From Betaproteobacteria bacterium (lineage in GTDB: Bacteria; Pseudomonadota; Gammaproteobacteria; Burkholderiales; Casimicrobiaceae), in the NCBI GenBank assembly GCA_013298145.1, contig JAAFJO010000006.1, forward strand, positions 1-64,000: a stretch of DNA of 64,000 bases, written 5' to 3'. Shown piece after piece: positions 8,817-18,250 of this stretch. How positions within the stretch are numbered: position 1 is the first letter of the stretch; the number at the start of each line of letters is the position of its first letter. The notes under the pieces are model-generated. The model was not told the origin of the DNA. It saw only the letters and a program-made list of their open reading frames with translations, and did no database searches. Position numbers and translations under genes: made by a program.

Positions 8817-10895
8817 TCACTTGCGGCTTCCCAAATCCCGAATGTCTACCGGCTTCTCTTCGCTGTAAAGATCGATCACGCGGCAATCGGGGCACATGCG
8901 CAAACGTCCGAGCGCTTTCGGGTCCGCGAACATGCTGTGCCCGGTAAGGCGGGAAATCATCGATTCGACGAGTTGCTTGGTACCGAGTGCTTTACCGCAG
9001 CGTGTACACGCCATGATCTCGGCCTGATTTAGAACGCGCGGCTTCTTCGCTTCCGGCAGTAGGTTTAATCGTGGCGTGAGCGTGATGGCACTCTCAGGAC
9101 ACGTTTTTTCACAGAGGCCGCATTGCACACATTTCGATTCGATGAATCGCAATTGAGGCTGCTCTGGGTTATCCGCAAGCGCGCCTTCCGGGCATGCCCC
9201 AACGCAAGCAAGGCACATCGTGCATTTGTCTGCGTTGACCTTAATTTCGCCATACGGCGCGCCGAGGGCGAGCGGGATGATCGTTTTCGGCGTCGGTGCG
9301 TGTTCAAGCAGATGGGCGAATACCGCGTCGAGCGTGCCGCGCTTGTCGTTGCTCAGATTAAACGTCGCCGCCACGCGAACCGCAAGGCCGCGTGGCGACC
9401 GCGATAGCCCACCACTGAAATAAAGCTCGTCAACGATCAATACCTGACAATCTTGATACCCTAGGCTCGCCAAAATCATGTTCGCAACCATCGCCTGCGC
9501 AGCGAGCGCGGTGCGATATTCCGGCGCGATGTCGTTGGTCACCAACACCGTGACCCCGGTTGCGCCGTAGGCAAACGCCCCGAGCCATACATCGATGCCT
9601 GCCGCGGCCGGATGATGTAGCGCAAGTGGGAGCGCGCTGGCTGGTAGCCCGTCGCCACGGCGCGCAAGCGCTGAGATCGCGTCACTTCCACGCCCTGCAT
9701 CGTGCAGCAGAATCGTCGGATCGCGTCCGCCAGATGCCAAATAGGTTTTCAGCAGCGTCTTCAAGCGCGCACTCAAATCGCTCACTCTCGGGTACACGTA
9801 GGTAAGCGCGCCTGAGGGGCACACAGTCGTGCATGCGCCGCAACCCATACAAAGCTCCGGCGTCACTTCGATGTGATCGCCTTTGGGCGAAATGGCGGAG
9901 GTAGAGCAGACATCTATGCACTGCGTGCAGCCGGTTTTCTTATTTCGCGAATGCGCGCAGATGCTTGGTTTGTAGTTAAAGAATTTCGGCTTTTCAAACT
10001 CGCCCTTAAGCGCGATCGCCTGCGCAACCGCCTTCATCCGCGACACCGCGTCGTCGGCGGGCGCAAGATAGCCTTGCGGCGGCTGGTGCTGAGAAAAAAG
10101 CGCACGCTCAGAAAGATTCACCACAATATCGAATTTGCCGCCGCGTGCCGCAGTCGCGCTGGCTCGCGCAAAATCGATCGCGTTGTTATCGCCGCACGCG
10201 CTCACGCAGGCGCGATGCGATTTACATTTCTGAAGATCGATCTGATACGTCAGATCAATCGCGGATTCGGGGCAAGCATCAATGCAAGCGTTGCAGCGCG
10301 TGCAGGCATCCAGGTCAATCGGATTTTGCTGCTCCCACTTCGCCTCGAATGCCCCAAGCCAACCGCGAACGCTCGTATTCGTGCCGCTCACAATCGGGTA
10401 CTCGCGAACGCTCGGCATTTCCGCGTTTGCATCGGTAAGAAGCACATTAACGCGCAGCGAATCTTTAAGCATCTCGGCCATCGGCAGCGCATCGCTCGCC
10501 GCACCAATGATGAGCGTCTCGCCTTTGGACTGGTAGCTCACCTGCGTTGTGGGCTGCGGATCGGGCAGCGTCGCTTCAGCAATCAGCGCGGCAATCTTGG
10601 GCGTGGCGAAACTGGATTCTTTCGACCAACCCGCTTTCTCGCGGATGTTGAAAAAGCGAATCGTGGAGACCTTCGTCGATTCACCGGCCACCTCACCGAG
10701 CAAGCGCGACTCCTGCGTGCAGGCGACGGCGATGTCGCCTTCGATGACATCGTTGAAGCGTTCGAGTTCACGCTGGCACATCGCGTCGAACACATGAACG
10801 CCCGATGCGCCGGCAGAGTTCGCTGCCGTCGCAAGCTCACCTGCGTCGGCAGTGATCGTGCGATTACACGAGCAAAGATAAACCTGTTTCCCCAT
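8817..10895 (-). CDS. Multi-cluster 4Fe-4S ferredoxin protein of the formate dehydrogenase locus
   Basis: The 692-residue protein starts MGKQVYLCSCNRTI, a two-cysteine N-terminus. It carries repeated ferredoxin motifs: CTRCNACIDACPESAI, CKSHRACVSACG, CTQCIDVCSTSAI, CMGCGACTTVCPSGAL, CTMCLACVGACPEGAL and CVQCGLCEKTCPESAI, plus a C-terminal CTRC/CPDC pair. This implies five or more [4Fe-4S] clusters. A region without cysteines (about residues 395-545) may be an alpha/beta domain. No signal peptide is visible, so it is cytoplasmic. Related proteins accompany formate dehydrogenase genes in many Burkholderiales, but the partner is not established. It ends short of the chaperone gene and follows the DUF3306 gene by 11 bases. 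Confidence 0.85.
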   Translation of the reverse strand: MGKQVYLCSCNRTITADAGELATAANSAGASGVHVFDAMCQRELERFNDVIEGDIAVACTQESRLLGEVAGESTKVSTIRFFNIREKAGWSKESSFATPKIAALIAEATLPDPQPTTQVSYQSKGETLIIGAASDALPMAEMLKDSLRVNVLLTDANAEMPSVREYPIVSGTNTSVRGWLGAFEAKWEQQNPIDLDACTRCNACIDACPESAIDLTYQIDLQKCKSHRACVSACGDNNAIDFARASATAARGGKFDIVVNLSERALFSQHQPPQGYLAPADDAVSRMKAVAQAIALKGEFEKPKFFNYKPSICAHSRNKKTGCTQCIDVCSTSAISPKGDHIEVTPELCMGCGACTTVCPSGALTYVYPRVSDLSARLKTLLKTYLASGGRDPTILLHDAGRGSDAISALARRGDGLPASALPLALHHPAAAGIDVWLGAFAYGATGVTVLVTNDIAPEYRTALAAQAMVANMILASLGYQDCQVLIVDELYFSGGLSRSPRGLAVRVAATFNLSNDKRGTLDAVFAHLLEHAPTPKTIIPLALGAPYGEIKVNADKCTMCLACVGACPEGALADNPEQPQLRFIESKCVQCGLCEKTCPESAITLTPRLNLLPEAKKPRVLNQAEIMACTRCGKALGTKQLVESMISRLTGHSMFADPKALGRLRMCPDCRVIDLYSEEKPVDIRDLGSRK

Positions 10896-10906
10896 GAACT
10901 TCTTAC

Positions 10907-11716
10907 TTAGCGTGGATCGTCGGTCGACGCCTGAATCGGCGCAACACTCGATGCAATGGATGGATGGGTTGGCGCGTCGGTCAGCGCCGCTGTCGCCGCT
11001 GTTGCCTCTGGATCTTCGTAGCGGAAGTCGCCGACTCGCTTTCCGTAGCGCGGCGAGGTGGGCGGCGTTTGTTGAATCGGCGCGCGGGCATCAGTCAATG
11101 CGGTCTCCTCGCTGTCGAGCGGAACCGTTGCGCCCCGTTCGTCGGCGTTTTTGAGCGCTGCGAGCCGTTCGCGCGCCGCCAGCACCGCCTTGCCCTCTTC
11201 GCTCTCAACGTCAACGGCGTAGCCGCCAGGCGTCACCACTTGCTGCAGCGGCTTACTGATCGACTTCCACGCTGACAAGCCCTCGAGTTCCGCGGCGCTG
11301 ATCGGCTCGAATTTTGTGTAGTCATCAATGTAAATGTCGAGGCCATCCATCACGTTGAAGTGCGGATCTTTGAACAGCGTTTTGAGCGCTTGCCGCTTCA
11401 ATACTTCCGGCACTTTGGCCTGCATGAACGGGGTGAAATCCCGGTCCAAGGAAATGTCGTCCAGCGATGGCAATTCAGCGAGAGCATCGTTCGCCTTACG
11501 CGCAGCGCGCGCGTCGGGGACGACTACGCCCGGCTCCAACGCCGCATTTTTCTCACCATCAACAACTGGCGCTTCATCTGTATTAAACTGGGGCGAGCGA
11601 GGTGAAATCTCTGATACTGCTTCCGCCGGTTTATCAGGCGTAGCCCCACGCTTTAGGCGTGACCATCGTGAAAGGACAGACTCGTTCTGCGCGTTGGGTT
11701 CTTGCGGTTCAACCAC
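10907..11716 (-). CDS. DUF3306 domain protein
   Basis: The protein carries the DUF3306 hallmark SVLSRWSRLKRG near its N-terminus. A central segment follows (LDDISLDRDFTPFMQAKVPE, then LKTLFKDPHFNVMDGLDIYI), and the tail is low in complexity. I choose a GTG start at 11716 because GGAGG lies five bases upstream; it overlaps the end of the DUF3305 gene by eight bases. DUF3306 and DUF3305 genes co-occur with formate dehydrogenase loci in beta-proteobacteria. Their function is unknown. No membrane segment or signal peptide is visible. The length is about 269 residues from the GTG. Confidence 0.85.
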   Translation of the reverse strand: MVEPQEPNAQNESVLSRWSRLKRGATPDKPAEAVSEISPRSPQFNTDEAPVVDGEKNAALEPGVVVPDARAARKANDALAELPSLDDISLDRDFTPFMQAKVPEVLKRQALKTLFKDPHFNVMDGLDIYIDDYTKFEPISAAELEGLSAWKSISKPLQQVVTPGGYAVDVESEEGKAVLAARERLAALKNADERGATVPLDSEETALTDARAPIQQTPPTSPRYGKRVGDFRYEDPEATAATAALTDAPTHPSIASSVAPIQASTDDPR

Positions 11717-12413
11717 GTTGTCCTCCGCGCGCCGCGGGCGAATCCGGCGGCACAATCAAGGCATTTGCGCTGTCGCTGGCGCCTTGGCGAAACGGATCGT
11801 TGCGCCTTACCTTTCGCCGCTTCTCCGGCGTGTAAAACTTCATCGTGTATTCGGCAAGCGCGCCCTGCATCGGCTCAGGCATCGGCACGCGATCAACGCG
11901 ATCACCGGCATCGAGCATCCGACCCGCCTCGTTGTAGGAGGCCGTGACAACCGCTGGAATCGGCACGGCCCCGTCACCCGCATCGTCATCGATCCGCCAC
12001 ATCACGAACACGCACGGCGCATCGGAAGTGAGGTTCAGCCAATACCCTTCGCCCTCGGAGGGATGTAAGTCCATCAGCGCGCCGAACCATCGCCAGTAGG
12101 TGCACTCGTCTCGAACTTCGGTTTCGCAGCGAAGCGGCGGCGCAATCTGCGACATGATCGCCTCGACCGGTTCCCATTCAAAGTCGGCCCAGCGGCTTGC
12201 CACCGGCCGTTTACGGAACACGACCTCGACGGGCCAAACAACCTTTGCAGGAATGTTTGCGCCCCATGCGCCGTCGTGATTTGGCGCGGGGATTTCGTTC
12301 GGGGATAACTCACTGATGTTCACGGCGGCGAATCTAGCAGAATAGCGAGTAGCGACGTGACGCGCGGCGATATGACGCTGCGTAACTCGCGAAAAGCGGA
12401 AATCAACATTCAA
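11709..12413 (-). CDS. DUF3305 domain protein
   Basis: The core (PVEVVFRKRPVASRWADFEW, then WEPVEAI) matches DUF3305, a protein family of unknown role found next to DUF3306 and formate dehydrogenase genes. The frame gives 234 residues, but the first 30 are rich in Arg and Ala and do not look conserved. A GTG near 12323 (residue 31, VNISELSPNE) is an alternative start; neither has a strong ribosome site. It is the first gene of the leftward locus and diverges from moaA across a short gap, so promoters for both must be compact or lie inside the adjacent gene. Confidence 0.82.
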   Translation of the reverse strand: MNVDFRFSRVTQRHIAARHVATRYSARFAAVNISELSPNEIPAPNHDGAWGANIPAKVVWPVEVVFRKRPVASRWADFEWEPVEAIMSQIAPPLRCETEVRDECTYWRWFGALMDLHPSEGEGYWLNLTSDAPCVFVMWRIDDDAGDGAVPIPAVVTASYNEAGRMLDAGDRVDRVPMPEPMQGALAEYTMKFYTPEKRRKVRRNDPFRQGASDSANALIVPPDSPAARGGQRG

Positions 12414-12440
12414 ACTTCAGCGCCATATCAGCGTTAACCC

Positions 12441-13577
12441 ATGGGCGAATCAGCGAACCAATCGCGAAAGATCATTGCACTGGCCGTCGCGGGCGCACGA
12501 AACATCGAGCCCGCCGCGGCGCACGTACTGTCCGCCGCGAAACTCGCCGAACGCGTGTACGACACGCGCACCCGAGCGCTGCACGACCTGCGCATCTCGG
12601 TCACCGATCGTTGCAATTTCCGCTGCACGTATTGCATGCCCAAAGATGTGTTCGGGCCAGGCTACAAATTCTTGCCGCACGATGCGCTGCTCTCGTTTGA
12701 AGAAATCACGCGCTTTGCTCGAATCTCCGCGCAGTTGGGCGTTGAGAAAATTCGGCTTACCGGTGGCGAGCCAACGTTGCGCCGCGATTTGCCACGACTC
12801 ATTGAGATGCTGGCTGCGCTCAAAACGCCAACGGGCCACGCGCTCGATCTCACACTCACAACCAACGGCTCGACCCTGGTTAAGCAGGCCCGTGCGCTCA
12901 AAGACGCAGGGCTTCAGCGGATTACAGTTTCACTCGATTCGCTTGACGATGCCACGTTCAAATCAATGAACGATGTGGACTTTCCGGTCGCCGATGTACT
13001 GAAGGGCATTGACGCGGCGCAAGCCGTAGGGCTCGCGCCAATCAAAGTCAATATGGTCGTTAAAAAAGGGGTGAACGATCAAAGCATTGTCGACATGGCA
13101 AACCATTTCAAAGGCACTGGTGTCGTAGTCCGCTATATCGAATTCATGGATGTGGGCGCAACGAACGGCTGGCGCATGGATGACGTGGTGCCAAGTGCGG
13201 ACGTTGTGCGCGCAATCTCGGCTTGGTCGCCCCTTGAAGCCATTGATGCACAGTACGAAGGTGAAGTTGCTGAGCGCTGGCGCTACAAAGCTGGCGGCGG
13301 CGAGATCGGCGTGATTAGCAGCGTGACGCAAGCGTTTTGCAACACCTGCACTCGCGCCCGATTGTCCACCGACGGCAAAATTTTCACCTGCCTCTTCGCG
13401 ACCGACGGCGCTGATTTCCGCCAGATGATGCGAAACGGCGCGAGCGATGACGACATCGCAGCGCTTTTGGTAGGTCTTTGGCAATCGCGCACTGATCGCT
13501 ACAGCGAGATTCGTACCGCAGCCACCACACTTGAACGCCAAGCTAAAAAAGTTGAGATGAGCTATATCGGCGGGTAG
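12441..13577 (+). CDS. moaA: GTP 3',8-cyclase MoaA (molybdenum cofactor biosynthesis)
   Basis: MoaA is a radical SAM enzyme that, with MoaC, converts GTP to cyclic pyranopterin monophosphate, the first step to molybdopterin. The 378-residue protein has the SAM cluster motif CNFRCTYC (Cys58, Cys62, Cys65). A glycine-rich TGGEP follows, then the second-cluster cysteines [18 protein letters not shown]. It ends in the essential Gly-Gly (SYIGG). The N-terminus is about 35 residues longer than E. coli MoaA, so an internal start is possible. Its position divergent to a molybdenum-dependent formate dehydrogenase suggests cofactor supply for that enzyme. Confidence 0.95.
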   Translation: MGESANQSRKIIALAVAGARNIEPAAAHVLSAAKLAERVYDTRTRALHDLRISVTDRCNFRCTYCMPKDVFGPGYKFLPHDALLSFEEITRFARISAQLGVEKIRLTGGEPTLRRDLPRLIEMLAALKTPTGHALDLTLTTNGSTLVKQARALKDAGLQRITVSLDSLDDATFKSMNDVDFPVADVLKGIDAAQAVGLAPIKVNMVVKKGVNDQSIVDMANHFKGTGVVVRYIEFMDVGATNGWRMDDVVPSADVVRAISAWSPLEAIDAQYEGEVAERWRYKAGGGEIGVISSVTQAFCNTCTRARLSTDGKIFTCLFATDGADFRQMMRNGASDDDIAALLVGLWQSRTDRYSEIRTAATTLERQAKKVEMSYIGG

Positions 13578-13734
13578 AGAATCGCCGAGGGTGTTCACCG
13601 CCTGCATTGCTTTCAGCCGTCACGCGCTGCGACTGGATTGCGCGTGAGCGGTACCGCTTCGTCGAGGTTCTTTGCGCTGATTTCATTCATCGGCTGACGG
13701 CGAAATTCATTACAAACTAAACAAGGAGGAATTC

Positions 13735-14574
13735 ATGAACATCAAACACCTTTTTCTCGGGCTCGCTGCAGTGCTCATCGGAGGGTGTGCGAGCATCGCA
13801 CCACAACCCACCGCGCCTGCCGCGCCTGCGCTGCAAGTGGCTCCGAAGACGCCTGGCGAAGTGCGCGCCATGCTCTGGGTCGGCAATAGCTTTTTCTATT
13901 ACAACAATTCGATGCACGGCCACGTCGGGCAGCTGATGAGCGCTGTGGGCGTTCGCGGCTTGCGAAGCGTCTCTGCCACGATTTCAGGTTCCGGTATCAA
14001 TTGGCACGATGTGGCGGCCCATTTCAAACCAGGCGGCGTGGCAAGCTATTCGTTCGTGGGCGATAACGAGGTGCGCTTTAATCAATTTGATAAGCCGTTT
14101 GATGCGGTTTTGATGATGGATTGCAGCCAGTGTCCGGTGCATCCGCAACTGCAATCGGTGTTCTACGAATTTGCGAAAAAACACAGCGACACCGTTCGCA
14201 AGAATGGCGCAGAACCAGCGCTCTTCATGTCGTGGGCGTACTCCGATAAGCCAGAGATGACGCAGCAACTTGCCAATGAGTACATCAAGGCTGGCAAACA
14301 AAACAATGCGCTGGTTGTGCCTGCGGGCCTCGCGTTTGCAAATTCAATTGCCAAGCGCCCCGACATCAATCTCTACGTCGCCGACAAGCGGCATCCAAGC
14401 CTTGCTGGCACCTACTTGGGCGCGGCTGTTGTGATGGCATCGGTCTACAAGCGCAACCCAATCAGTAACAGCTACACCGCCGGGCTTCCGGCAGACGTCG
14501 CCACCCATTTACAAAATGTGGCGTGGGAAACGGTGCAGGCGTTTCATGCCAAAGAGGGACGTGGTTCGCTCTAG
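13735..14574 (+). CDS. Lipoprotein with SGNH/GDSL-like hydrolase fold
   Basis: The 279-residue protein starts with a lipoprotein signal (LIGGCAS, lipidated Cys18) and a Pro/Ala linker. The block WVGNSFFYYNN (Ser52) resembles the nucleophile block of SGNH hydrolases. The late DKRHPSLAGTYL block (Asp217, His220) supplies the usual Asp-x-x-His pair. An AAGGAGG site precedes the ATG. It is therefore probably an envelope-anchored esterase or acyl hydrolase; the substrate is unknown. It stands alone between moaA and a convergent gene. Confidence 0.75.
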   Translation: MNIKHLFLGLAAVLIGGCASIAPQPTAPAAPALQVAPKTPGEVRAMLWVGNSFFYYNNSMHGHVGQLMSAVGVRGLRSVSATISGSGINWHDVAAHFKPGGVASYSFVGDNEVRFNQFDKPFDAVLMMDCSQCPVHPQLQSVFYEFAKKHSDTVRKNGAEPALFMSWAYSDKPEMTQQLANEYIKAGKQNNALVVPAGLAFANSIAKRPDINLYVADKRHPSLAGTYLGAAVVMASVYKRNPISNSYTAGLPADVATHLQNVAWETVQAFHAKEGRGSL

Positions 14575-14875
14575 GCGCGTACGAAGAAAACGCTCACGGC
14601 GCGGCTTTTTGAGGAAGGCGCGCCGTAACTGCAACCGTCCGTGTGGATGAAGAAAATCGGATGAGGTTTCGCTCAGCGCGTCGTGCGTGTTCGCGCGTTT
14701 GCACGCTGAAGCTGAGCGCGAGACAGCCACCGAATCTCAGCGAACGTGGATCAACACTTTGACGTCTAGCCACGATTATAATGGGTTAGAAGCGATTTTT
14801 TCTGCTGCTTGCCGTAAATAAAAACAACGTGTTGTCCCAGTTGAATCAGGCGCGACGGCGTGTAGCTATTATGAA
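14575..14875. other. Convergent intergenic stretch with an orphan promoter-like sequence
   Basis: About 300 bases lie between two convergent genes. I see no coding frame and no strong terminator. Near 14756-14784 there is TTGACG and, 12 bases later, a perfect TATAAT followed by GGG. The spacing is short for a sigma-70 promoter. No gene follows on the + strand. Confidence 0.3.
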
Positions 14876-15778
14876 CTAACTCACTTTACACGCACCCGGA
14901 CTGCCCGCCGCGATGGGGTTTTCGAATTCACCACTACTCACGGCACGACCATCGAAAAGCTTTGGCAATTGACCCGCGTTTCCGAACTTTGGATCGGCGC
15001 GACGACGCTCGTTCAATACACGCACGATGTTCCATTCGTCATGTGCGCCGTTGCTGAACGATACCGATGCGCGAAGCGCGTAGTAATTTCTAAAGCTCGC
15101 GCGAGTCAGGCGACCGCGCTCCACTTCACGGCGAAGCCCGGCATCCTCCGCGAGACGCTTATCGAAATACTTCGCAATCACGTCCATATCGTTTTGCCCG
15201 GTGAGCCCAAAAAACGAAGCGAAATCGCTCGGCCCCGCGAAATACACAAAATCAAAATCTTCGCCCAGCGCATTCACTCCTTCGAGCACGCGCGTCCACA
15301 TGAGCATGTATTCCCCATGACCACCGCGCGCTCCCGACGGCGCGGTGAGATCCGCTTCTTTCATCGCAGGATTCAAGACCCACGTGTGCTCCGCGCCGAA
15401 ACGCCCTTCGATGCGCTCTTTCGCCCGCGCTGAGACTTCCGCGTTCACGTTGAAATACCCGCCGGCGGTGGTCGATAACGGCACTGAGAAATAGCCAATC
15501 GCCTTACCCTTTGCGCGCTCGCCAGCGATCATCGCACGCAAGGTTTTCACTCGCTCATCGATCACCGGCAAAAACTCATCATTCACGCAGTAACAGAGCT
15601 TGATTGCCGTGCATTGCGTGTTCTGCGCAACCTTCGGCGCAGCGCTCGCGGGCACCTGCGCAGCGGAAAGCCCAACAGCGCCGCCCCACGCTAGGGCCGC
15701 TAAAAAACTGGCAACCCGCGACAGCCGCGCCGCGCTGCTCCTCTGAAATGCGTGGAGTGTGGCATCAAATTGGATCAT
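14876..15778 (-). CDS. Exported protein of unknown function
   Basis: The 300-residue protein has a long signal peptide (hydrophobic part ARLSRVASFLAALAWGGAVG, likely cleaved near AAQVPASA). The mature part has a cysteine-containing segment (TQCTAIKLCYCVNDEFLP, about residues 54-71), then GYFSVPLSTTAGGYFN and GEYMLMWTRVLEG, then DFVYFAGPSDFASFFGL. A final cysteine stands close to the C-terminus. It looks like a conserved periplasmic protein, but I do not recognise a family and assign no function. It stands upstream of the SGNH lipoprotein gene in convergent orientation, and psd follows on its other side. Confidence 0.7.
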   Translation of the reverse strand: MIQFDATLHAFQRSSAARLSRVASFLAALAWGGAVGLSAAQVPASAAPKVAQNTQCTAIKLCYCVNDEFLPVIDERVKTLRAMIAGERAKGKAIGYFSVPLSTTAGGYFNVNAEVSARAKERIEGRFGAEHTWVLNPAMKEADLTAPSGARGGHGEYMLMWTRVLEGVNALGEDFDFVYFAGPSDFASFFGLTGQNDMDVIAKYFDKRLAEDAGLRREVERGRLTRASFRNYYALRASVSFSNGAHDEWNIVRVLNERRRADPKFGNAGQLPKLFDGRAVSSGEFENPIAAGSPGACKVS

Positions 15779-15836
15779 TCTTTTTCATTCCTAGACCGAA
15801 TACGTTGCGGAAGCGACGTTCATGCCAGCAAGCGAG

Positions 15837-16766
15837 TTACGCCGCACGCACGCCCATCGCCTCGCCCATACGTACCGAGCCCGCTGGCTTCCAGCTTTCG
15901 GTGAAACGAATCGTGTCCCTTGGCCAAAGCATCACAACGGTTGAGCCGAGCAGGAAGCGCCCCATCTCATCGCCCTTTTTGAGCACCACCTCGCCGGGCT
16001 TGTAATCCCACTCTCGAAGTTCCAAGTACGGCGGCTCGTTTGGCGGGGTCACATGACAGACTTGCGCTGCGCGCTCCACTTTGTACTCACCGTGTTGCGG
16101 AATTTTTCCTTCGCGATCACGCGGGTTCACCACGCCATGCCACACAGTCGCCATCGAACCGACAATCGTCGCGCCGACCAACACATTCACAAACGGCCCG
16201 TGCGGTGTATCGAACACGCACACCACGCGTTCGTTAATGGCGAATAGCCCAGGCACCGCACGCGCCGTGGCGGGATTCACTGAATACAGCTTCCCGGGCA
16301 CATAAATCATGCGCCGCAATTCGCCATCGCAGGGCATGTGGATACGGTGATAGTCCTTTGGGCTCAGATAGATCGTAGCGAACTGTCCGTGCTCAAACTT
16401 CTTTGCGAGCGCGACGTCGCCACCGACGAGCGCGGTGGTTGAGTAGGTATGACCTTTCGCTTGGTAGATCACATCCCCCGCATGGCCGGCAATCGGTCCA
16501 AGCTGCGAAATCGCGCCATCAACCGGACAGAGAAAATCTGCATCCGAGAACGGTCTAACACCTGGCTTCAGCGCACGGGTGAAGAAATCATTGAATGATT
16601 TGTAAGCCGCAGGATCGGGGTTTTCTGCCTCGTCCATCGCCACGCCGTAGCGTGCAATAAAACGGCGAATGACTGCGGTGGTGACGCCCCCTGCTTCGCG
16701 GCGTGCGAATGCGCCCGCCAAGAGCGTAAGGAGTTTTTTGGGAAGGACATGCTGTAATGCGACCAT
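15837..16766 (-). CDS. psd: Phosphatidylserine decarboxylase proenzyme
   Basis: This enzyme converts phosphatidylserine to phosphatidylethanolamine at the inner membrane. The LGST motif (FLLGSTVVML) is the self-cleavage site that creates the pyruvoyl group at its serine (about residue 275). PVDG and the segment YHRIHMPCDG supply the conserved Asp and His of the autoprocessing triad. The start at 16766 (MVALQHVLPKK) gives about 309 residues, close to the family norm; a longer frame to 16805 is less likely. No signal peptide is expected. Confidence 0.93.
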   Translation of the reverse strand: MVALQHVLPKKLLTLLAGAFARREAGGVTTAVIRRFIARYGVAMDEAENPDPAAYKSFNDFFTRALKPGVRPFSDADFLCPVDGAISQLGPIAGHAGDVIYQAKGHTYSTTALVGGDVALAKKFEHGQFATIYLSPKDYHRIHMPCDGELRRMIYVPGKLYSVNPATARAVPGLFAINERVVCVFDTPHGPFVNVLVGATIVGSMATVWHGVVNPRDREGKIPQHGEYKVERAAQVCHVTPPNEPPYLELREWDYKPGEVVLKKGDEMGRFLLGSTVVMLWPRDTIRFTESWKPAGSVRMGEAMGVRAA

Positions 16767-16832
16767 CCCGCTATTTTGGCCGAAACACGCGGCTCTCAGG
16801 GCCAAATCGTGCGCAAACGGATACGCACACGT

Positions 16833-18086
16833 TCAGGCTGATGTCACCTTGGTGGGCTGATGGCCCGCCGCGCGTTTGTAGCGCTGTACGACGGCGTCGA
16901 TCTCAGCCGGATCAATCACGTCCTGCAAGCGCTCAAACCCCGACGGCGAAGCCTCGTGAACCATGTCAAGAATGATGTCGAGCCCCTCTTGCCGATTCAT
17001 GCGAACAATTTCTGCTGTCATCGGACGGCGTACTGCCTCATACGCAGCGAGCGCGTCGCGCAGATTGGCATATTGCTCAAGCGAATCGGCGAGCGCACGC
17101 GCATCCAAAATTGCCTGTGTCGCACCATTACTACCGATGGGATACATCGGATGCGCTGCGTCGCCCAGCAACGTCATATTGCCATCTTGCCACTGCGGGA
17201 GCGGATCACGATCAACCATCGGCCACTCAAAAATTTGTGTTGCTTGGGTGATGAGGCTCGGCACATCGAGCCAATCAAATCGCCATGAGCCAAATGTCGG
17301 GAGCAAATCTTCAACGCGCCCGGGTGTACTCCAGCTTTCGCGGGAGGGCGCGGTAAGCACGCCCCCAATCCCATCGGCGACCCGAATATCTGCGATCCAA
17401 TTGATCAGTTGCAAACCATCGTCACGCGGCATTTCTATGGGGTACACAACAAACTTCGCGTACTTATTACCGGCTTGCACCATCGTGCGTGCGCCCATAA
17501 ACGGCTTTGCCAACGTGGTTCCGCGCCACATCATCATGCCATTCCATTTCGGTGGCCCTTCGTTCGGATAGCGCTGTGCCCGCGCAGCGGAATGGATGCC
17601 ATCGGCTGCGATGAAGAGGTCAAATGAATCGGTGGTGAGCGTGCCGTCGCGCTTGCTAAACGACACGTTGCAACCGTGATCGTTTGACTCGTATCGCGTG
17701 AGTCGTGATCCGGGTCGCAATTGCACGTTGGCTCGAGCGCGAGCAGCATCGAGTAGCGCCGTATGCAGCGCGCCGCGATGAATCGAATACTGCGGCGTTG
17801 CGTAGCCACCAGCGATTCCGCGCAAATCCCGATAGATCGTTTGACCGAACTTATTTGCAAAGACAAGTGCTTCCGTTTCAACTGCACACGCAGCCAGCGC
17901 CTCACCGAGCCCGAGCTCGCTGAGTACGGCAACCGCGTGGGGCAGCACGTTGATCCCCACCCCCAACGCTTTGATTTCATTCGCAGACTCGAATAGCGTG
18001 ATGCGATGACCGAGCCGTTCAAGCGCAAGCGCCGCTGTGAGGCCGCCAATCCCGGCGCCTGCAATCGCGATGTTTTGTAATTTCAT
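16833..18086 (-). CDS. FAD-dependent aromatic-ring monooxygenase
   Basis: The protein of about 417 residues has the class A flavoprotein monooxygenase layout. An N-terminal GAGIGGLTAALAL dinucleotide site comes first, then a DG motif (AADGIHSAARAQ) near residue 165, then the second FAD motif LLGDAAHPMYPIGSNGATQA near residue 300. It resembles salicylate hydroxylase and PhzS-like enzymes; the substrate is not evident. The start MKLQNIAIAGAG is chosen over a GTG five codons upstream. It diverges from a MarR regulator gene, with a perfect inverted repeat between them, so it is probably controlled by that regulator. Confidence 0.88.
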   Translation of the reverse strand: MKLQNIAIAGAGIGGLTAALALERLGHRITLFESANEIKALGVGINVLPHAVAVLSELGLGEALAACAVETEALVFANKFGQTIYRDLRGIAGGYATPQYSIHRGALHTALLDAARARANVQLRPGSRLTRYESNDHGCNVSFSKRDGTLTTDSFDLFIAADGIHSAARAQRYPNEGPPKWNGMMMWRGTTLAKPFMGARTMVQAGNKYAKFVVYPIEMPRDDGLQLINWIADIRVADGIGGVLTAPSRESWSTPGRVEDLLPTFGSWRFDWLDVPSLITQATQIFEWPMVDRDPLPQWQDGNMTLLGDAAHPMYPIGSNGATQAILDARALADSLEQYANLRDALAAYEAVRRPMTAEIVRMNRQEGLDIILDMVHEASPSGFERLQDVIDPAEIDAVVQRYKRAAGHQPTKVTSA

Positions 18087-18108
18087 ATTTTTGCCAACCA
18101 CAGCCGTT

Positions 18109-18127
18109 TTGTTGCATTATGCAACAA
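18109..18127. promoter_or_regulatory. Palindromic operator candidate for the divergent MarR regulator
   Basis: TTGTTGCATTATGCAACAA is a perfect inverted repeat with nine-base arms around one central base. It lies between the monooxygenase gene start (18086) and the MarR gene, within 25 bases of the former. MarR proteins bind such 16-20 base palindromes containing TTGCAT-like half-sites. Confidence 0.75.
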
Positions 18128-18250
18128 TTTTCATTCGCTTGATCAAGGGATAATTGCGCACAGTGCTTAGGCGCTCACCCATAGTTGCACGCGTCGTGGC
18201 GACCGCGCGTGCCGCCCGCACTTTTCTACGACGCGAATGCGCCACTTATC

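Noticed and set aside
9873..10910. Open frame of 345 codons on the + strand
   Set aside because: It is antisense to the multi-cluster ferredoxin gene and has an Arg-rich composition with no motif.
12963..13607. Open frame of 214 codons on the - strand
   Set aside because: It is antisense to moaA, whose motifs are complete. No family features are visible.
14751..14790. tRNA or riboswitch after the TATAAT box
   Set aside because: No cloverleaf or conserved aptamer core is visible in the following bases.
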